A stretch of 64,000 nucleotides of DNA, taken from assembly GCF_015594625.1 (NCBI RefSeq), contig NZ_JADNRQ010000001.1, positions 372,001 through 436,000 of the forward strand. The letters run 5' to 3'. A model generated the notes under the pieces. It searched no databases and was not told where the DNA came from. It saw only the letters and a list, made by a program, of their open reading frames with translations. This document shows positions 27,935 to 35,711 of the stretch, one piece after another. The position numbers and the translations under genes are program-made. The stretch is from Desulfallas sp. Bu1-1 (GTDB lineage Bacteria; Bacillota; Desulfotomaculia; Desulfotomaculales; Desulfallaceae). Position 1 is the first letter of the stretch; each line of letters starts with the position of its first letter.

Positions 27935-28573
27935 ATGAATTATCTACGTAGAAGACTGGAGACTCAAATGAAGAGCAGTAGCGGAACCACGCCGGCTGAA
28001 GCGGCGGGCCGGGCTATCGAAGTGACAACGGGTCAAAAAAACAGCCCCGCTGATGCCCCGCCGGCCCAAGCGGCGGGCCGGAACGGCGGGGCGGCGGCCG
28101 CCGGAGCACCAAACGGAATGCAAAGCGTAGCCGACGTCCTGCCCGCCGCCGTGCGGGCGGACAGGTTGGTGTGCAGGCGTTGCGGCCGCGAGGTGACCTT
28201 TGCCCCCGGGCAGTGGCGCAAAACCTGCGGCCGGTGCGGCCTGGTCATCACCATTACGGGGCTTACGGTAATGGAGCGGCGGCAAGGGGAACGGGAACCG
28301 GACTGCTTTCTCTGCGGCGACCGGGGACTGGTGTTTTACCAGGAACAGCGGGGCGGGCTGGTGTACGACTTTGTGGCCCGCTGCACCTGCCGGGCCGGGC
28401 AGGAGCGGGGCGAGAGAGGGCTACCGCGGGTGGACCAGGTGGACAATATCTGCAGCCTGGATTACCTGGCCATGAAGAACCGCCGGGAGTGGGAAAAGCG
28501 TACCGGCAGGCGGGCCGGGATCACTTTGCTCACGGAGGCAGAGGAAATACCGGCCAAAGAAATACCGTTTTAA
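27935..28573 (+). CDS. Phage-type zinc-binding hypothetical protein
   Basis: 212 aa. After a variable Ala/Gly-rich N-terminus, two cysteine pairs (CRRCG ... CGRCG, residues ~80-102) make a zinc ribbon. A second set (CFLCGDRG ... CTCRAG, ~124-152) resembles the DnaJ-like/replication-accessory zinc motif. The C-terminal part is helical. Function unknown; in the same orientation as the RusA gene and separated from its neighbour by 16 bases. Confidence 0.65.
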   Translation: MNYLRRRLETQMKSSSGTTPAEAAGRAIEVTTGQKNSPADAPPAQAAGRNGGAAAAGAPNGMQSVADVLPAAVRADRLVCRRCGREVTFAPGQWRKTCGRCGLVITITGLTVMERRQGEREPDCFLCGDRGLVFYQEQRGGLVYDFVARCTCRAGQERGERGLPRVDQVDNICSLDYLAMKNRREWEKRTGRRAGITLLTEAEEIPAKEIPF

Positions 28574-28589
28574 TTCCGGGAGTGATACC

Positions 28590-28976
28590 GTGGGGTACCT
28601 GGTTAAAGTGGACATCCAGACCGGCCGGGTGCTGGAAAACAACCTGCGGGAATTCTGGGGCAGGCAGCCGTGCGGCGCGGAACAGGAGGAAGCGGGGCGC
28701 CGGACGACATGCCGCCGCCTTCCGGAACCGGCCGCCGCCCCCCAAGCCCGGACCGGCACCCCGCAAGACGAGGCTCTCCGGGTGCGGGTGCGGCAGTTCA
28801 CCGCCCGGCGCCGGCGCAAACATAAAAACGCCTGGAGCGAAGCCGAGCTTTACCGGCTGGCCGTGCTCATGGGCCTGCAGAAACAAAACTACAGGCAGGC
28901 GGCGGCCCGGCTGGCCAGGACGCCGCGGGCCTGCCAGTTTATGTTCAAAAAATTGAAAGACGCGGGGGTGATATAA
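28590..28976 (+). CDS. Small SANT/Myb-like phage protein
   Basis: 128 aa from a GTG behind GGGAGTG. The C-terminal half (WSEAELYRLAVLMGL, then YRQAAARLARTPRAC) has the three-helix pattern with spaced aromatic residues of SANT/Myb-like DNA-binding domains. The N-terminal half is Arg/Pro-rich and poorly conserved in appearance. Its stop overlaps the start of the RusA gene by one base, so the two are probably co-translated. Confidence 0.6.
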   Translation: MGYLVKVDIQTGRVLENNLREFWGRQPCGAEQEEAGRRTTCRRLPEPAAAPQARTGTPQDEALRVRVRQFTARRRRKHKNAWSEAELYRLAVLMGLQKQNYRQAAARLARTPRACQFMFKKLKDAGVI

Positions 28977-29320
28977 TGGTTTCCTTTACCATCCCGGGCC
29001 GGCCGGTGCCCAAGCAACGGCCGAGGATGGGCAAAAAAGGAAATATCTACACGCCGAAAAAATGCCGGGACTACGAAAGCGCGGTCGGCTGGACGGCCAG
29101 GCAGGTGTTCAAAAACCCCTACGACGGCCCGGTAAGCCTGCAGGTGCGGATCTACCTGGCCGAAGCCGGGGGCGACCTGGACAACTACGTCAAGAGCATC
29201 CAGGACGGGTTAAACGGCATCGCCTGGCGGGACGACCGGCAGATCACCCGGCTGAAGGCTAGCAAAACCGTCCGCCCCGGCGAAACCGAGCGGGCGGAAG
29301 TGGTGATCCAAAAGTTGTGA
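28976..29320 (+). CDS. rusA: RusA-family Holliday junction resolvase
   Basis: 114 aa. It begins VSFTIPGRPVPKQRPRM and has GGDLDNYVKSIQDGLNG followed by WRDDRQI, the conserved acidic region of RusA endonucleases that resolve four-way DNA junctions as dimers. Length is typical (about 120). RusA is usually prophage-borne and supports the view that 25.0-29.3 kb is the remains of a phage recombination module. This gene still looks complete. Confidence 0.88.
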   Translation: MVSFTIPGRPVPKQRPRMGKKGNIYTPKKCRDYESAVGWTARQVFKNPYDGPVSLQVRIYLAEAGGDLDNYVKSIQDGLNGIAWRDDRQITRLKASKTVRPGETERAEVVIQKL

Positions 29321-29336
29321 TCCGTTTCCAACCATT

Positions 29337-29504
29337 TCACTTGGCTAGCTCCTTTAACGCCGGTTTATATCTTTCAATAATTTCTTCGGCAACTCTTAGC
29401 TGTTTGTTTTTTTCTAATCGTTTTTTTAAAGCTTCCAGAATACTTTCGAGCTCATCAGGGGACAAGCTGGCAAGTTGTTTTATAAGGTTATCATTTGTTG
29501 CCAA
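29337..29504 (-). CDS. 55-aa acidic/basic helical protein
   Basis: TTG start 8 bases after AGGAGG on the minus strand. The product is wholly helical: NDNLIKQLASLSPDELESIL, then EALKKRLEKNKQLRV and an IIERYKPALKELAK tail. A related copy (first ~38 residues nearly identical) lies at 32107-32241, and the upstream bases are also shared (GTGATGCAATTCTAT). Small helical proteins of this sort are common as antitoxins or regulators, but nothing proves it here. It is antisense to, and ends 16 bases after, the rusA stop. Confidence 0.7.
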   Translation of the reverse strand: MATNDNLIKQLASLSPDELESILEALKKRLEKNKQLRVAEEIIERYKPALKELAK

Positions 29505-29544
29505 GTCTTACACCTCCTATTTTTGTGATGCAATTCTATCAAAC

Positions 29545-29829
29545 CAGGTCTGCCGGGCCAGGGAAGCGCAGCAGGTGCATGACCTGCTGGCCAGCGCCGG
29601 CGAAATCCACGCTCATGTAGCATTGCAGCACATGACCGAATTTGGCAGGCGAAATTACCTGGAACTACTAAGTAAGCGGGAAGCCAGACTTAAAGGTAAT
29701 GGACAAGTAATTGAATTGTACCAGTTTGCGCCCGTTGACGAAAACGACCCCAACGAAGTTAGCGCGGACCGGGAGATCGACAGGATAGCCCGGGAATGGG
29801 CCAGGGAAACAAAGGGCAAAGACAAATAA
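29545..29829 (+). pseudogene. C-terminal fragment of a phage-type hypothetical protein
   Basis: Reads AREAQQVHDLLASAGEIHAH, a middle MTEFGRRNYLELLSKREARL and an acidic tail EIDRIAREWARETKGKD before a stop at 29829. There is no ribosome site at the possible GTG (29575), and the sequence just 5' is the promoter of the 55-aa gene, so its N-terminus was probably lost when that module arrived. Confidence 0.5.
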
Positions 29830-29830
29830 C

Positions 29831-29855
29831 CCCCTCGCAGGGGTATTTTTTTGTC
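29831..29855 (+). terminator. Rho-independent terminator
   Basis: CCCC-TCGCA-GGGG stem-loop followed by TATTTTTTTG, directly after the fragment ending at 29829. Confidence 0.7.
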
Positions 29856-30399
29856 CCGCTCCCGGTATCCGGTCGTAGCCGGCCTGGTAGTGCCGGTACC
29901 ACCACCCAGGTTTCGGGGGCAGTGGCCGGGGCATTGCCCTAACATAACTGGCCCGCTTTGCCACCACCTGGAACCGCACGAAGGGCACGGGGTCGGTGCC
30001 CGGCGCAAGTGTTATCTACCGAGCGCCTTGGTCAAGCTTGGCTTGGCAATTCGGTGCCCGGTTTTCTCTAGTGCTGATGTCAAGGTTATCTTTGACCCGC
30101 ACTGTTTACTTTTTATTTTGGAAGCGGGTCTTTATGTTCAATATTCTTCCGCAACCCGGCGGAAGGTTAACCATCATTGCATCATTAAAAATAACATGAT
30201 GCCAAATATATCGTTAGTCCCCTAGACATTTATTATGTTTACAATTTATTGCCAATGAATAAAGTATAAGATAAAATACAAAAAAGAATCTTAAAATATT
30301 CTGGATATGTCCATATAAAAACCTGGTTTTTGGCAAAAGGAATTTTCCCAAATAGAATAAACGCAAAAAATGAGATCAAGTCTAAAAGGTGATTTAATA
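29856..30399 (+). other. Intergenic stretch, GC-rich then AT-rich
   Basis: No gene supported. The first half repeats the GC-rich palindromic style of 20.9-21.5 and 23.7-24.5 kb; from ~30200 it becomes AT-rich and leads into the mntA promoter region. Confidence 0.5.
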
Positions 30400-30702
30400 A
30401 TGTATAACGAAAATGCAATACTTACGAAAATCGAAACAAATATGACGAGAATTAAAAGCTTTGGGGTAAAAAAAATAGGGTTGTTTGGGTCATTTGCTCG
30501 GGGAGAGCAAACCAATACAAGTGACATAGATATACTGGTGGAATTTTATCAAGACCAGAAAACGTTCGATAACTACATGGATTTAAAATTCTATCTTGAA
30601 GATTTATTTGGCCGTAAAGTGGACTTGGTTATAGCTGAAACAATAAAGCCGGATTTAAAGCCTAACATTACAAGGAGTGTACGGTATGCCCAGGGATTAT
30701 AA
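30400..30702 (+). CDS. mntA: MntA-like nucleotidyltransferase antitoxin
   Basis: 100 aa from ATG 30400 behind AAAAGGTG. Contains the minimal nucleotidyltransferase signature GSFARGE-(x5)-SDIDILVEF, with the two catalytic aspartates. In MntA/HepT systems this protein transfers AMP to a tyrosine of the HEPN toxin and so blocks it. The reading frame overlaps the toxin gene by 17 bases, typical of the pair. A decayed copy of its 3' end lies near 32366. Confidence 0.88.
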   Translation: MYNENAILTKIETNMTRIKSFGVKKIGLFGSFARGEQTNTSDIDILVEFYQDQKTFDNYMDLKFYLEDLFGRKVDLVIAETIKPDLKPNITRSVRYAQGL

Positions 30703-31036
30703 GGCATATCTTAGCGATATTATTGACTCGATTAATAAAATTGAGCGTTATACAAATAACATGTCGTTTCAAGACTTTTTGCAAAATGAACTAGTCCAGG
30801 ATGGTGTAGTAAGAAATCTAGAAATTATCGGTGAGGCTGTTAAGAAAATTCCCGACAATATCAAAAGGCGGAAGCCTGATATTGAATGGAAAAAGATAGC
30901 AGGTCTTAGAGATATTTTAATTCATGATTATTTCGGAGTGGACGTGGTTATTGTTTGGGATATTATTAAGAATAAAATCCCGGTACTAAAGAAGAATATC
31001 CTAGCTCTTTATACCATTATAAGTCAAAGTGATTAA
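30686..31036 (+). CDS. hepT: HepT-like HEPN ribonuclease toxin
   Basis: 116 aa from ATG 30686 (AAGGAG upstream). The HEPN active-site pattern R-x4-H-x-Y is present as RDILIHDY near residues 75-82, preceded by the conserved VRNLEIIGEA and IPDNIK segments. HepT cleaves RNA and is neutralised by adenylylation of that tyrosine by MntA. Complete and co-translated with the antitoxin. Confidence 0.9.
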   Translation: MPRDYKAYLSDIIDSINKIERYTNNMSFQDFLQNELVQDGVVRNLEIIGEAVKKIPDNIKRRKPDIEWKKIAGLRDILIHDYFGVDVVIVWDIIKNKIPVLKKNILALYTIISQSD

Positions 31037-31055
31037 TACAAAATTAGTTAAAAAA

Positions 31056-31102
31056 CTGGCCCCACTGCAATCATAAATTCGCCGTTGAGTTGCAGGGGCC
31101 AG
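31056..31102. repeat. Inverted repeat between hepT and the recombinase remnant
   Basis: CTGGCCCC-AC-TGCAA faces TTGCA-GGGGCCAG across about 20 bases. It lies between convergent reading frames and could end transcription from both sides, though no long T-run follows. Confidence 0.6.
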
Positions 31103-31110
31103 ATTAGGTA

Positions 31111-31467
31111 TTATTGGGAGGAATAAAATTCCTTCAAAACTTTCTTATTAGCTGTGGATTTAAACCGGTACGCCCCGCCTCCACCAGTCGTATGCACAGA
31201 CACCGCAAGGTTAACTTCGATTGTGTCTGTTTTTATTATAACTTTTTTAACAAACTGTTCGATGACTTGTTTGACCACAAGCGGGTTATCACTATGTAGT
31301 GCCTGTTTGTAGCTATTTAAGATTTCCATTATCTTTTCCAATGATATAATTTGTTCTTGTTGCTTAATATGCCACTCTTGGTAGAGGCTCTCCAGGGTGG
31401 CTTTTTTATTTTCCAAGGTTTTTAGTTTATCGGTTAAGGCCCGTATAAATAATCCGTAAGTCACCAA
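31111..31467 (-). pseudogene. Second serine recombinase C-terminal remnant
   Basis: 118 codons: coiled coil (RALTDKLKTLENKKATLESL), a region LVVKQVIEQFVKKVIIKTDT and a GGGGAYRF motif like that in the remnant at 24547-25029. No catalytic domain. It overlaps and truncates the RelE-like gene upstream at about 31465, so the junction marks an old insertion or deletion. Confidence 0.75.
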
Positions 31468-31657
31468 CCCGGTACCTGAACTTCTGACTAAAGCCCCGCA
31501 ATGGCTTTATATTTGGTCCGCTTATTGGGTTCGCGGAAATGGCCTCAATTGCAGTCGCAATGCGTTTTTGAGTGGCCCGATCAACGCGTTTAAGATAGCT
31601 CCGGGGCTGGGTTAATAGCTGCACTTTATAGGTGGTCGAGTTCTCGCTTAAATTCAT
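31427..31657 (-). CDS. RelE/ParE-like toxin, C-terminus altered
   Basis: 76 aa from ATG 31657, overlapping the end of the antitoxin gene by 32 bases. YKVQLLTQPRSYLKRVDRAT, then IATAIEAISANP and a FRYRVGDLRIIY strand are typical RelE fold elements; RelE toxins cut mRNA on the ribosome. The family normally continues ~12 residues with an Arg/His-rich last strand. Here it ends IIYTGLNR where recombinase sequence begins, so activity is doubtful. Confidence 0.75.
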   Translation of the reverse strand: MNLSENSTTYKVQLLTQPRSYLKRVDRATQKRIATAIEAISANPISGPNIKPLRGFSQKFRYRVGDLRIIYTGLNR

Positions 31658-32000
31658 CCCAGCTAACGCCTTCCTCTTGCCCTCCACTTAAGGCCGTTCT
31701 TTCGCTTTCAGGCCAGTCCAGGTAAATGTAGTCGCGACAGATGGGGCAAATGAATTCGTCATGCCAGACAGTCTCCAATGGCGCATTGGGATCATCTAAT
31801 AAATCTGCAAGCACAAGAACGGTGCCGCATTTTGGACATGTGGGATCAATATAAAAAGGTTTGTTATGCGGTCGCGGCATGGCGGGGCTTTCTGGTTGTA
31901 CGCTTTTTACCAGCCTTTCCAGGTACCTTTTAACTCTTGCCACGCTTTGTTCCGGAATCCTGTCAATTAATCTGTGGAGTTCTTCTTTGGGTATGCTCAT
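31626..32000 (-). CDS. Antitoxin-like protein with inserted zinc ribbon
   Basis: 124 aa. The N-terminus (IPKEELHRLIDRIPEQSVARVKRYLERL) and the C-terminus (GVSWDEFKREL) are those of the short antitoxins that precede RelE toxins, which normally join directly at ~75 aa. Between them lies an extra ~50-residue insert with CPKCG and CPIC pairs, a zinc ribbon. It overlaps the RelE-like gene, so the two are one module. The insert may add metal or nucleic-acid binding. Confidence 0.75.
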   Translation of the reverse strand: MSIPKEELHRLIDRIPEQSVARVKRYLERLVKSVQPESPAMPRPHNKPFYIDPTCPKCGTVLVLADLLDDPNAPLETVWHDEFICPICRDYIYLDWPESERTALSGGQEEGVSWDEFKRELDHL

Positions 32001-32006
32001 TAAAAA

Positions 32007-32126
32007 TTACCCCTTCCCCTTTTCTCGTTTTTTCTTTTCCCGCTCCCACTTTACCTTCAAATAGGTAAGGATATCCTCTTTATCCTCCTCGTTCAAAGGG
32101 GCGCCGTCAAAATAAATGTTGGCGGA
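32007..32126 (-). pseudogene. 3' fragment of an unknown gene
   Basis: Thirty-nine codons with no start: NIYFDGAPLNEEDKEDILTY followed by a Lys/Glu-rich tail, ending 6 bases before the antitoxin-like ATG. It overlaps the end of the 44-aa paralog in another frame, showing a fusion junction near 32125. Confidence 0.5.
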
Positions 32127-32241
32127 CTACTCTTAGCTGTTTGTTTTTTTCCAAGCGTTTTTTTAAAGCCTCCAGAATATTTTCGAGTTCATCAGGGGAC
32201 AGGCTGGCAAGTTGTTCGACAAGGTTATCATTGGTAGTCAA
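32107..32241 (-). pseudogene. Truncated copy of the 55-aa helical protein
   Basis: TTG start with the same upstream sequence as 29337-29504. The first ~38 residues match (NDNLVEQLASLSPDELENIL), then the copy diverges to VVRQHLF and stops, 11 residues short. Part of a duplicated segment that also contains the decayed hepT copy. Confidence 0.65.
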
Positions 32242-32365
32242 GTATTACACCTCCCTTTTTGTGATGCAATTCTATAATAAGTTTACCAAAAAATAAAGCT
32301 GGCAAGACTTCAGCTGCATAAAAGATTTGTAAAGCATGGCCAAATTTTTCATAATACAAAGGAAC

Positions 32366-32656
32366 AATTTGCCGTAAAGTGGATTTGGTTATAGCTGAAT
32401 AAAAAAGCCGAATTTAAAGCCCACAATACAGGGAGTGTACGGTATGCCCAGGGAATATAAGGCATATCTTAGCGATATCCTTGACTCGATTAATAAAATT
32501 GAGCTTTGCACAAATAACATGTCGTTTCAGGACTTTTTGCATAATGAACTGGTCCAGATGGTGTGGTAAGAAACCTGGAAATTATCGGTGAAGCAAAAAA
32601 AATTCCCTTAAATAAAAAAAGGTGGAAGCCTATGTTCATGACTTAAGGATTTTAAT
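32366..32656 (+). pseudogene. Decayed second copy of mntA 3' end and hepT
   Basis: Closely follows 30608-30940. It has the end of mntA with an early stop, the same GGAGTGTACGGT ribosome region, an ATG at 32443, then a one-base loss (CAGGATGG became CAGATGG) that shifts the frame of hepT, and later deletions that remove the RDILIHDY active site. Confidence 0.85.
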
Positions 32657-32690
32657 GTGGTTTTTGTTAAGCAATAGCAAAATGTACCAT

Positions 32691-32732
32691 AAAGCAGCGG
32701 TATCTGATGCAGGTACCGCTGCTTTGCTTTGC
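32691..32732. terminator. Twelve-base perfect stem, likely terminator
   Basis: AAAGCAGCGGTA and TACCGCTGCTTT separated by 11 bases, followed by GCTTTGC. It marks the end of the accessory region before the minus-strand AOR operon. Confidence 0.65.
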
Positions 32733-32856
32733 CCGGCGTATCTGCCGCAATGTTCAGGTTGATGTCATTTCTACAAGATGTTTTGATTCAAATCCAGATG
32801 ATTAATACAAAGTTACCTTCCATAGGTGAAAATGGCATTTCCGGAGAAAACGTCAC

Positions 32857-33144
32857 TTAACCGCCTACAAGTAATGGCGTTGTTAATACCACCACATCCC
32901 CTTCCTTAAGGTTTAAGTGATAATCATCATCTTTAATTCTGTGCCCGTTAATAAAGACCCAAATAATATTTTTTTCGCCCTTAAGTAAAGAAGAAATATT
33001 TTTTTTCATTTGTCCACCATATTTTTCAGAAATAAACTGCAATAATGTATAGACGTTATGCTGGCCCTCAAAAATTATTTCTTCCTCCCTGCAATAGCCC
33101 GCCGCCATACACATGACGGTATAGTACTTGACAACTATCTTCAT
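32857..33144 (-). CDS. MoaD/ThiS-like sulfur-carrier protein
   Basis: 95 aa with the ubiquitin-like fold pattern (IVVKYYTVM, VYTLLQFISEKYG, IIWVFINGHRI, LKEGDVVVLTTPLLVGG) and the C-terminal Gly-Gly that is thiocarboxylated. MoaD carries the sulfur inserted into molybdopterin, the pterin of the tungsten/molybdenum enzyme encoded just upstream. Its start immediately follows the AOR stop, so they are one transcript. Such dedicated MoaD copies are known beside AOR genes. Confidence 0.85.
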   Translation of the reverse strand: MKIVVKYYTVMCMAAGYCREEEIIFEGQHNVYTLLQFISEKYGGQMKKNISSLLKGEKNIIWVFINGHRIKDDDYHLNLKEGDVVVLTTPLLVGG

Positions 33145-35016
33145 TTAATGCAACCCCAGCTCCAAAAGCTTTTCCTTTGTAGGAACGCCGGATTGGTCCC
33201 AACCACGTAATGTGTAGTATTCGTCAAGCATTTGATTAAACTTTTCAAGATTTAATATTTCACCTTTTGCCGGCCCGTTGCTGATGGGTTCAAACATCCT
33301 GGCGGGCGGCAGATCATCACGCCTGCGAATACCCTCACGCACTATAAACATGCGCTCCAGATTCCAGATCCGTTCACCGATTAATTCCAATTCCGGCACC
33401 TCCAGGTCCCAGCCGGTTGCCGCAGCCAACAAATCGCGGAAATGAACAGGAAGGAGGGGCTTTAAGGCAATGCCTTCCAATTTGCAAATTCCCAGGGAGT
33501 CCACCACGCAGTGCCAGTTCTCATGCCAGCGCATCAAGTGTGGTTTGGTGGCGTATTCCAGCCAGTAATTGGGGGTGACTTCTATTCCCAGCTGTTCTTT
33601 GATATCCTTTGCATAAATTTCCGGTCCCACTTCATACATGGGCAACCCTTTCAGGTGGTCACCGCCCCGGGGCGAAACTGCAAAAGATAGGGCCATTCCT
33701 TTGGTTCCGCGCACATCTACTGCCGGGTAATCCATACCCTTGCTGTGCACCACCAATTCCGTACCACCTATTTTTCGGGCTGCCCGCAGGGCCCCCTCGG
33801 CAAGTAAATTACCAAAACCTTGACGCCGGGCTATCTTTTCTACCAGCTCAACAATAATTTCATGGTCACCCCAGTGCAGGGCGCCCAACCCTGTGTCCTT
33901 GTCCGTGATTATTCCCCTCTGGTAGCATTCCATTGCCCAGGCAATAACATTACCCGTGGAAATTGTGTCCAGACCCAATCTATTGCATAACGTATTCGCA
34001 TGTAAGATGCTTTCCAAATTACTGTTGCCGCACTTTGAGCCCAGAGCTGAAATTGATTCATACTCGGGTCCTTCACCCGCAGTTCCGGCGAACCGCCCGT
34101 CTGTTACCCTGTAATACCTGCTGCAGCTTACCGGGCAGTTGAAACAGCCCTTATGTTTCACTACATACTTTTCAAGCAATATTTCCCCCCGTAGTTTTTC
34201 CCCATCTTCAAACCAGGACTGCTGAAAGTTACGGGTCGGCAGAAAACCAAGCATTTGGGCCAGGCCGGTTATGGCGGTGGTACCAAAGGTTGAAGCCACT
34301 TCATAAAGCGGGTCGTTGCGGATGGCCTCCACGGCCTGTGCAACTGCCTCACGAAATTGGCCCGGCCGCGCGACGCTGACTCCCATATTACCCCTAACAG
34401 CCACAGCCTTTAATTTTTTACTGCCCATGACAGCCCCGGGACCGGTACGTGCCGCCGCCCTGGCCAGATTGCAAATAATTGCGGCAAAACGGACTTTGTT
34501 TTCACCCGCCGGACCAATACAGGCCACTTGTACGGTGTTATCCCCAAGCTCTTTCTTAATGGCCGCATCGGTTTCCCAGGTATCTTTACCCCACAGGTGC
34601 CGGGCATCACGGATCTCTACCCGGTCATTATCTATCCAGATATAGACAGGTTGTTCAGCTTGCCCTGTAATAACAATATGGTCATAACCAGCCATTTTTA
34701 ATTCAGGGCCCCAGTGACCACCGCAGTTGGAATCACCAAATATGCCCGTGAGCGGGGATTTGGCGGTTACCGTAAAACGGCCGGAGCAAGGTGCGAGGGT
34801 ACCACCCAGCGGTCCCACGCCGAAAATAAGCGGTGCGGCCGGGTCAAAAGGGTCCATACCACGGGGCGCCAGGTCATAAAGCAACCTGGCGTTAATGCCC
34901 GATTGTCCCAGGTAACCGTACGCAAGCTTTGGTGATAAAGTCTCTATTTTGCAGGACTTATTCTTTAAATCCACCCATAAAATTTTTCCTGCCCATCCGT
35001 TCCAATGCTTACTCAT
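33145..35016 (-). CDS. aor: Aldehyde:ferredoxin oxidoreductase, tungsten-dependent
   Basis: 623 aa from ATG 35016 (AGGGGGG site; this start overlaps the previous gene by 8 bases). N-terminal domain LWVDLKNKSCKIE ... GPLGGTLAPCSGRFTVTAKSP binds the tungsto-bispterin. CFNCPVSCSRYY (~residues 290-300) plus a later cysteine in DSLGIC bind one [4Fe-4S] cluster. Length agrees with AOR (about 605-620). It oxidises aldehydes to acids with ferredoxin, or the reverse, in the cytoplasm. The companion ferredoxin-like gene and the MoaD gene complete a unit. Confidence 0.92.
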   Translation of the reverse strand: MSKHWNGWAGKILWVDLKNKSCKIETLSPKLAYGYLGQSGINARLLYDLAPRGMDPFDPAAPLIFGVGPLGGTLAPCSGRFTVTAKSPLTGIFGDSNCGGHWGPELKMAGYDHIVITGQAEQPVYIWIDNDRVEIRDARHLWGKDTWETDAAIKKELGDNTVQVACIGPAGENKVRFAAIICNLARAAARTGPGAVMGSKKLKAVAVRGNMGVSVARPGQFREAVAQAVEAIRNDPLYEVASTFGTTAITGLAQMLGFLPTRNFQQSWFEDGEKLRGEILLEKYVVKHKGCFNCPVSCSRYYRVTDGRFAGTAGEGPEYESISALGSKCGNSNLESILHANTLCNRLGLDTISTGNVIAWAMECYQRGIITDKDTGLGALHWGDHEIIVELVEKIARRQGFGNLLAEGALRAARKIGGTELVVHSKGMDYPAVDVRGTKGMALSFAVSPRGGDHLKGLPMYEVGPEIYAKDIKEQLGIEVTPNYWLEYATKPHLMRWHENWHCVVDSLGICKLEGIALKPLLPVHFRDLLAAATGWDLEVPELELIGERIWNLERMFIVREGIRRRDDLPPARMFEPISNGPAKGEILNLEKFNQMLDEYYTLRGWDQSGVPTKEKLLELGLH

Positions 35017-35296
35017 TTTCAAACCCCCCTGCCATTTCCAGCGCGCCAAACAAACAACTTCCCACGCATGCCGGTATTCCCGTATTTTTTTGTTCCCGGA
35101 GCTCTTTACCACAAAAATTGTCTAAACACTGCTGGTTGAGCACCGGGTAATCCTTCCCCTCATCCTCCAGCTTCCAGATGCGAATGCCGGCAAGACGTGG
35201 ATTCATGAGGCCCTGGTCCGTCCAGGAGCAGGCCATTTCGCAGCGCCTGCATCCTCGACACTTTTCCGGGTGAGTAACAATGCGGTTTTGCAACAT
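35009..35296 (-). CDS. Ferredoxin-like iron-sulfur protein of the AOR operon
   Basis: 95 aa from ATG 35296 (GGAGGG upstream). Cysteine motifs CRGCRRCEMAC and CLDNFCGKE ... CVGSCLFGAL indicate two iron-sulfur clusters of the DMSO-reductase-subunit type. Its last codons overlap the AOR start (GAAAATGAGTAA), so translation is coupled. It probably passes electrons between AOR and another carrier. Confidence 0.85.
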   Translation of the reverse strand: MLQNRIVTHPEKCRGCRRCEMACSWTDQGLMNPRLAGIRIWKLEDEGKDYPVLNQQCLDNFCGKELREQKNTGIPACVGSCLFGALEMAGGFENE

Positions 35297-35362
35297 TACA
35301 CAAACCCTCCTTGCGCAGGTTTTATTGTTTTTTCCATTGAGTTTTTGAGCATCAAAACCCAA

Positions 35363-35392
35363 TAAAAAAACCGGCCCACAAGGGCCGGACTT
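35363..35392 (-). terminator. Terminator in the leader, riboswitch expression platform
   Basis: On the minus strand a CCGGCCC-TTGT-GGGCCGG stem is followed by seven T. It lies between the cobalamin aptamer and the first gene. An alternative stem, AACGCCTG/CAGGCGTT (35405-35442), sits between aptamer and terminator. Confidence 0.8.
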
Positions 35393-35445
35393 TACCATCA
35401 TCCGAACGCCTGAAAAACACCCGTTTCCTCGCAGGCGTTTTTCAT

Positions 35446-35612
35446 GGTTTGCGGGCAGGTCTCCTGGCTTCCGGATCATCATTGCACTTGAGCCTTCCCC
35501 CTTTAAAGGAGTGGCATACTTTCAAGGCTTTTCCCCGGTTACAGTGGCGGGACCGCTCAGGTTTTGCACCTGTATTCCCTATTCTCCCTTTTTTCAAGGG
35601 CACCCCAAACCG
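35446..35612 (-). ncRNA. Cobalamin riboswitch
   Basis: Minus-strand RNA has the B12-box sequence AAGCCAGGAGACCTGCC, the core GCCACTGTAA after GGTCCC, a GGTGCAAAACC-type helix, and a closing P1 helix (GGTTTG with CAAACC). It is followed by the terminator, so B12 would be expected to stop transcription into the ferredoxin-like/aor/moaD operon. Identity of the aptamer is strong; the link with AOR is unusual. Confidence 0.92.
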
Positions 35613-35711
35613 AAAAAAGATATAATCATTCATTAATCATATATTTAACACTATATGGTTAAAATCCTTCTATCCTATCCTATGAAAATAAGAAAAATTT
35701 GAGATTATATG

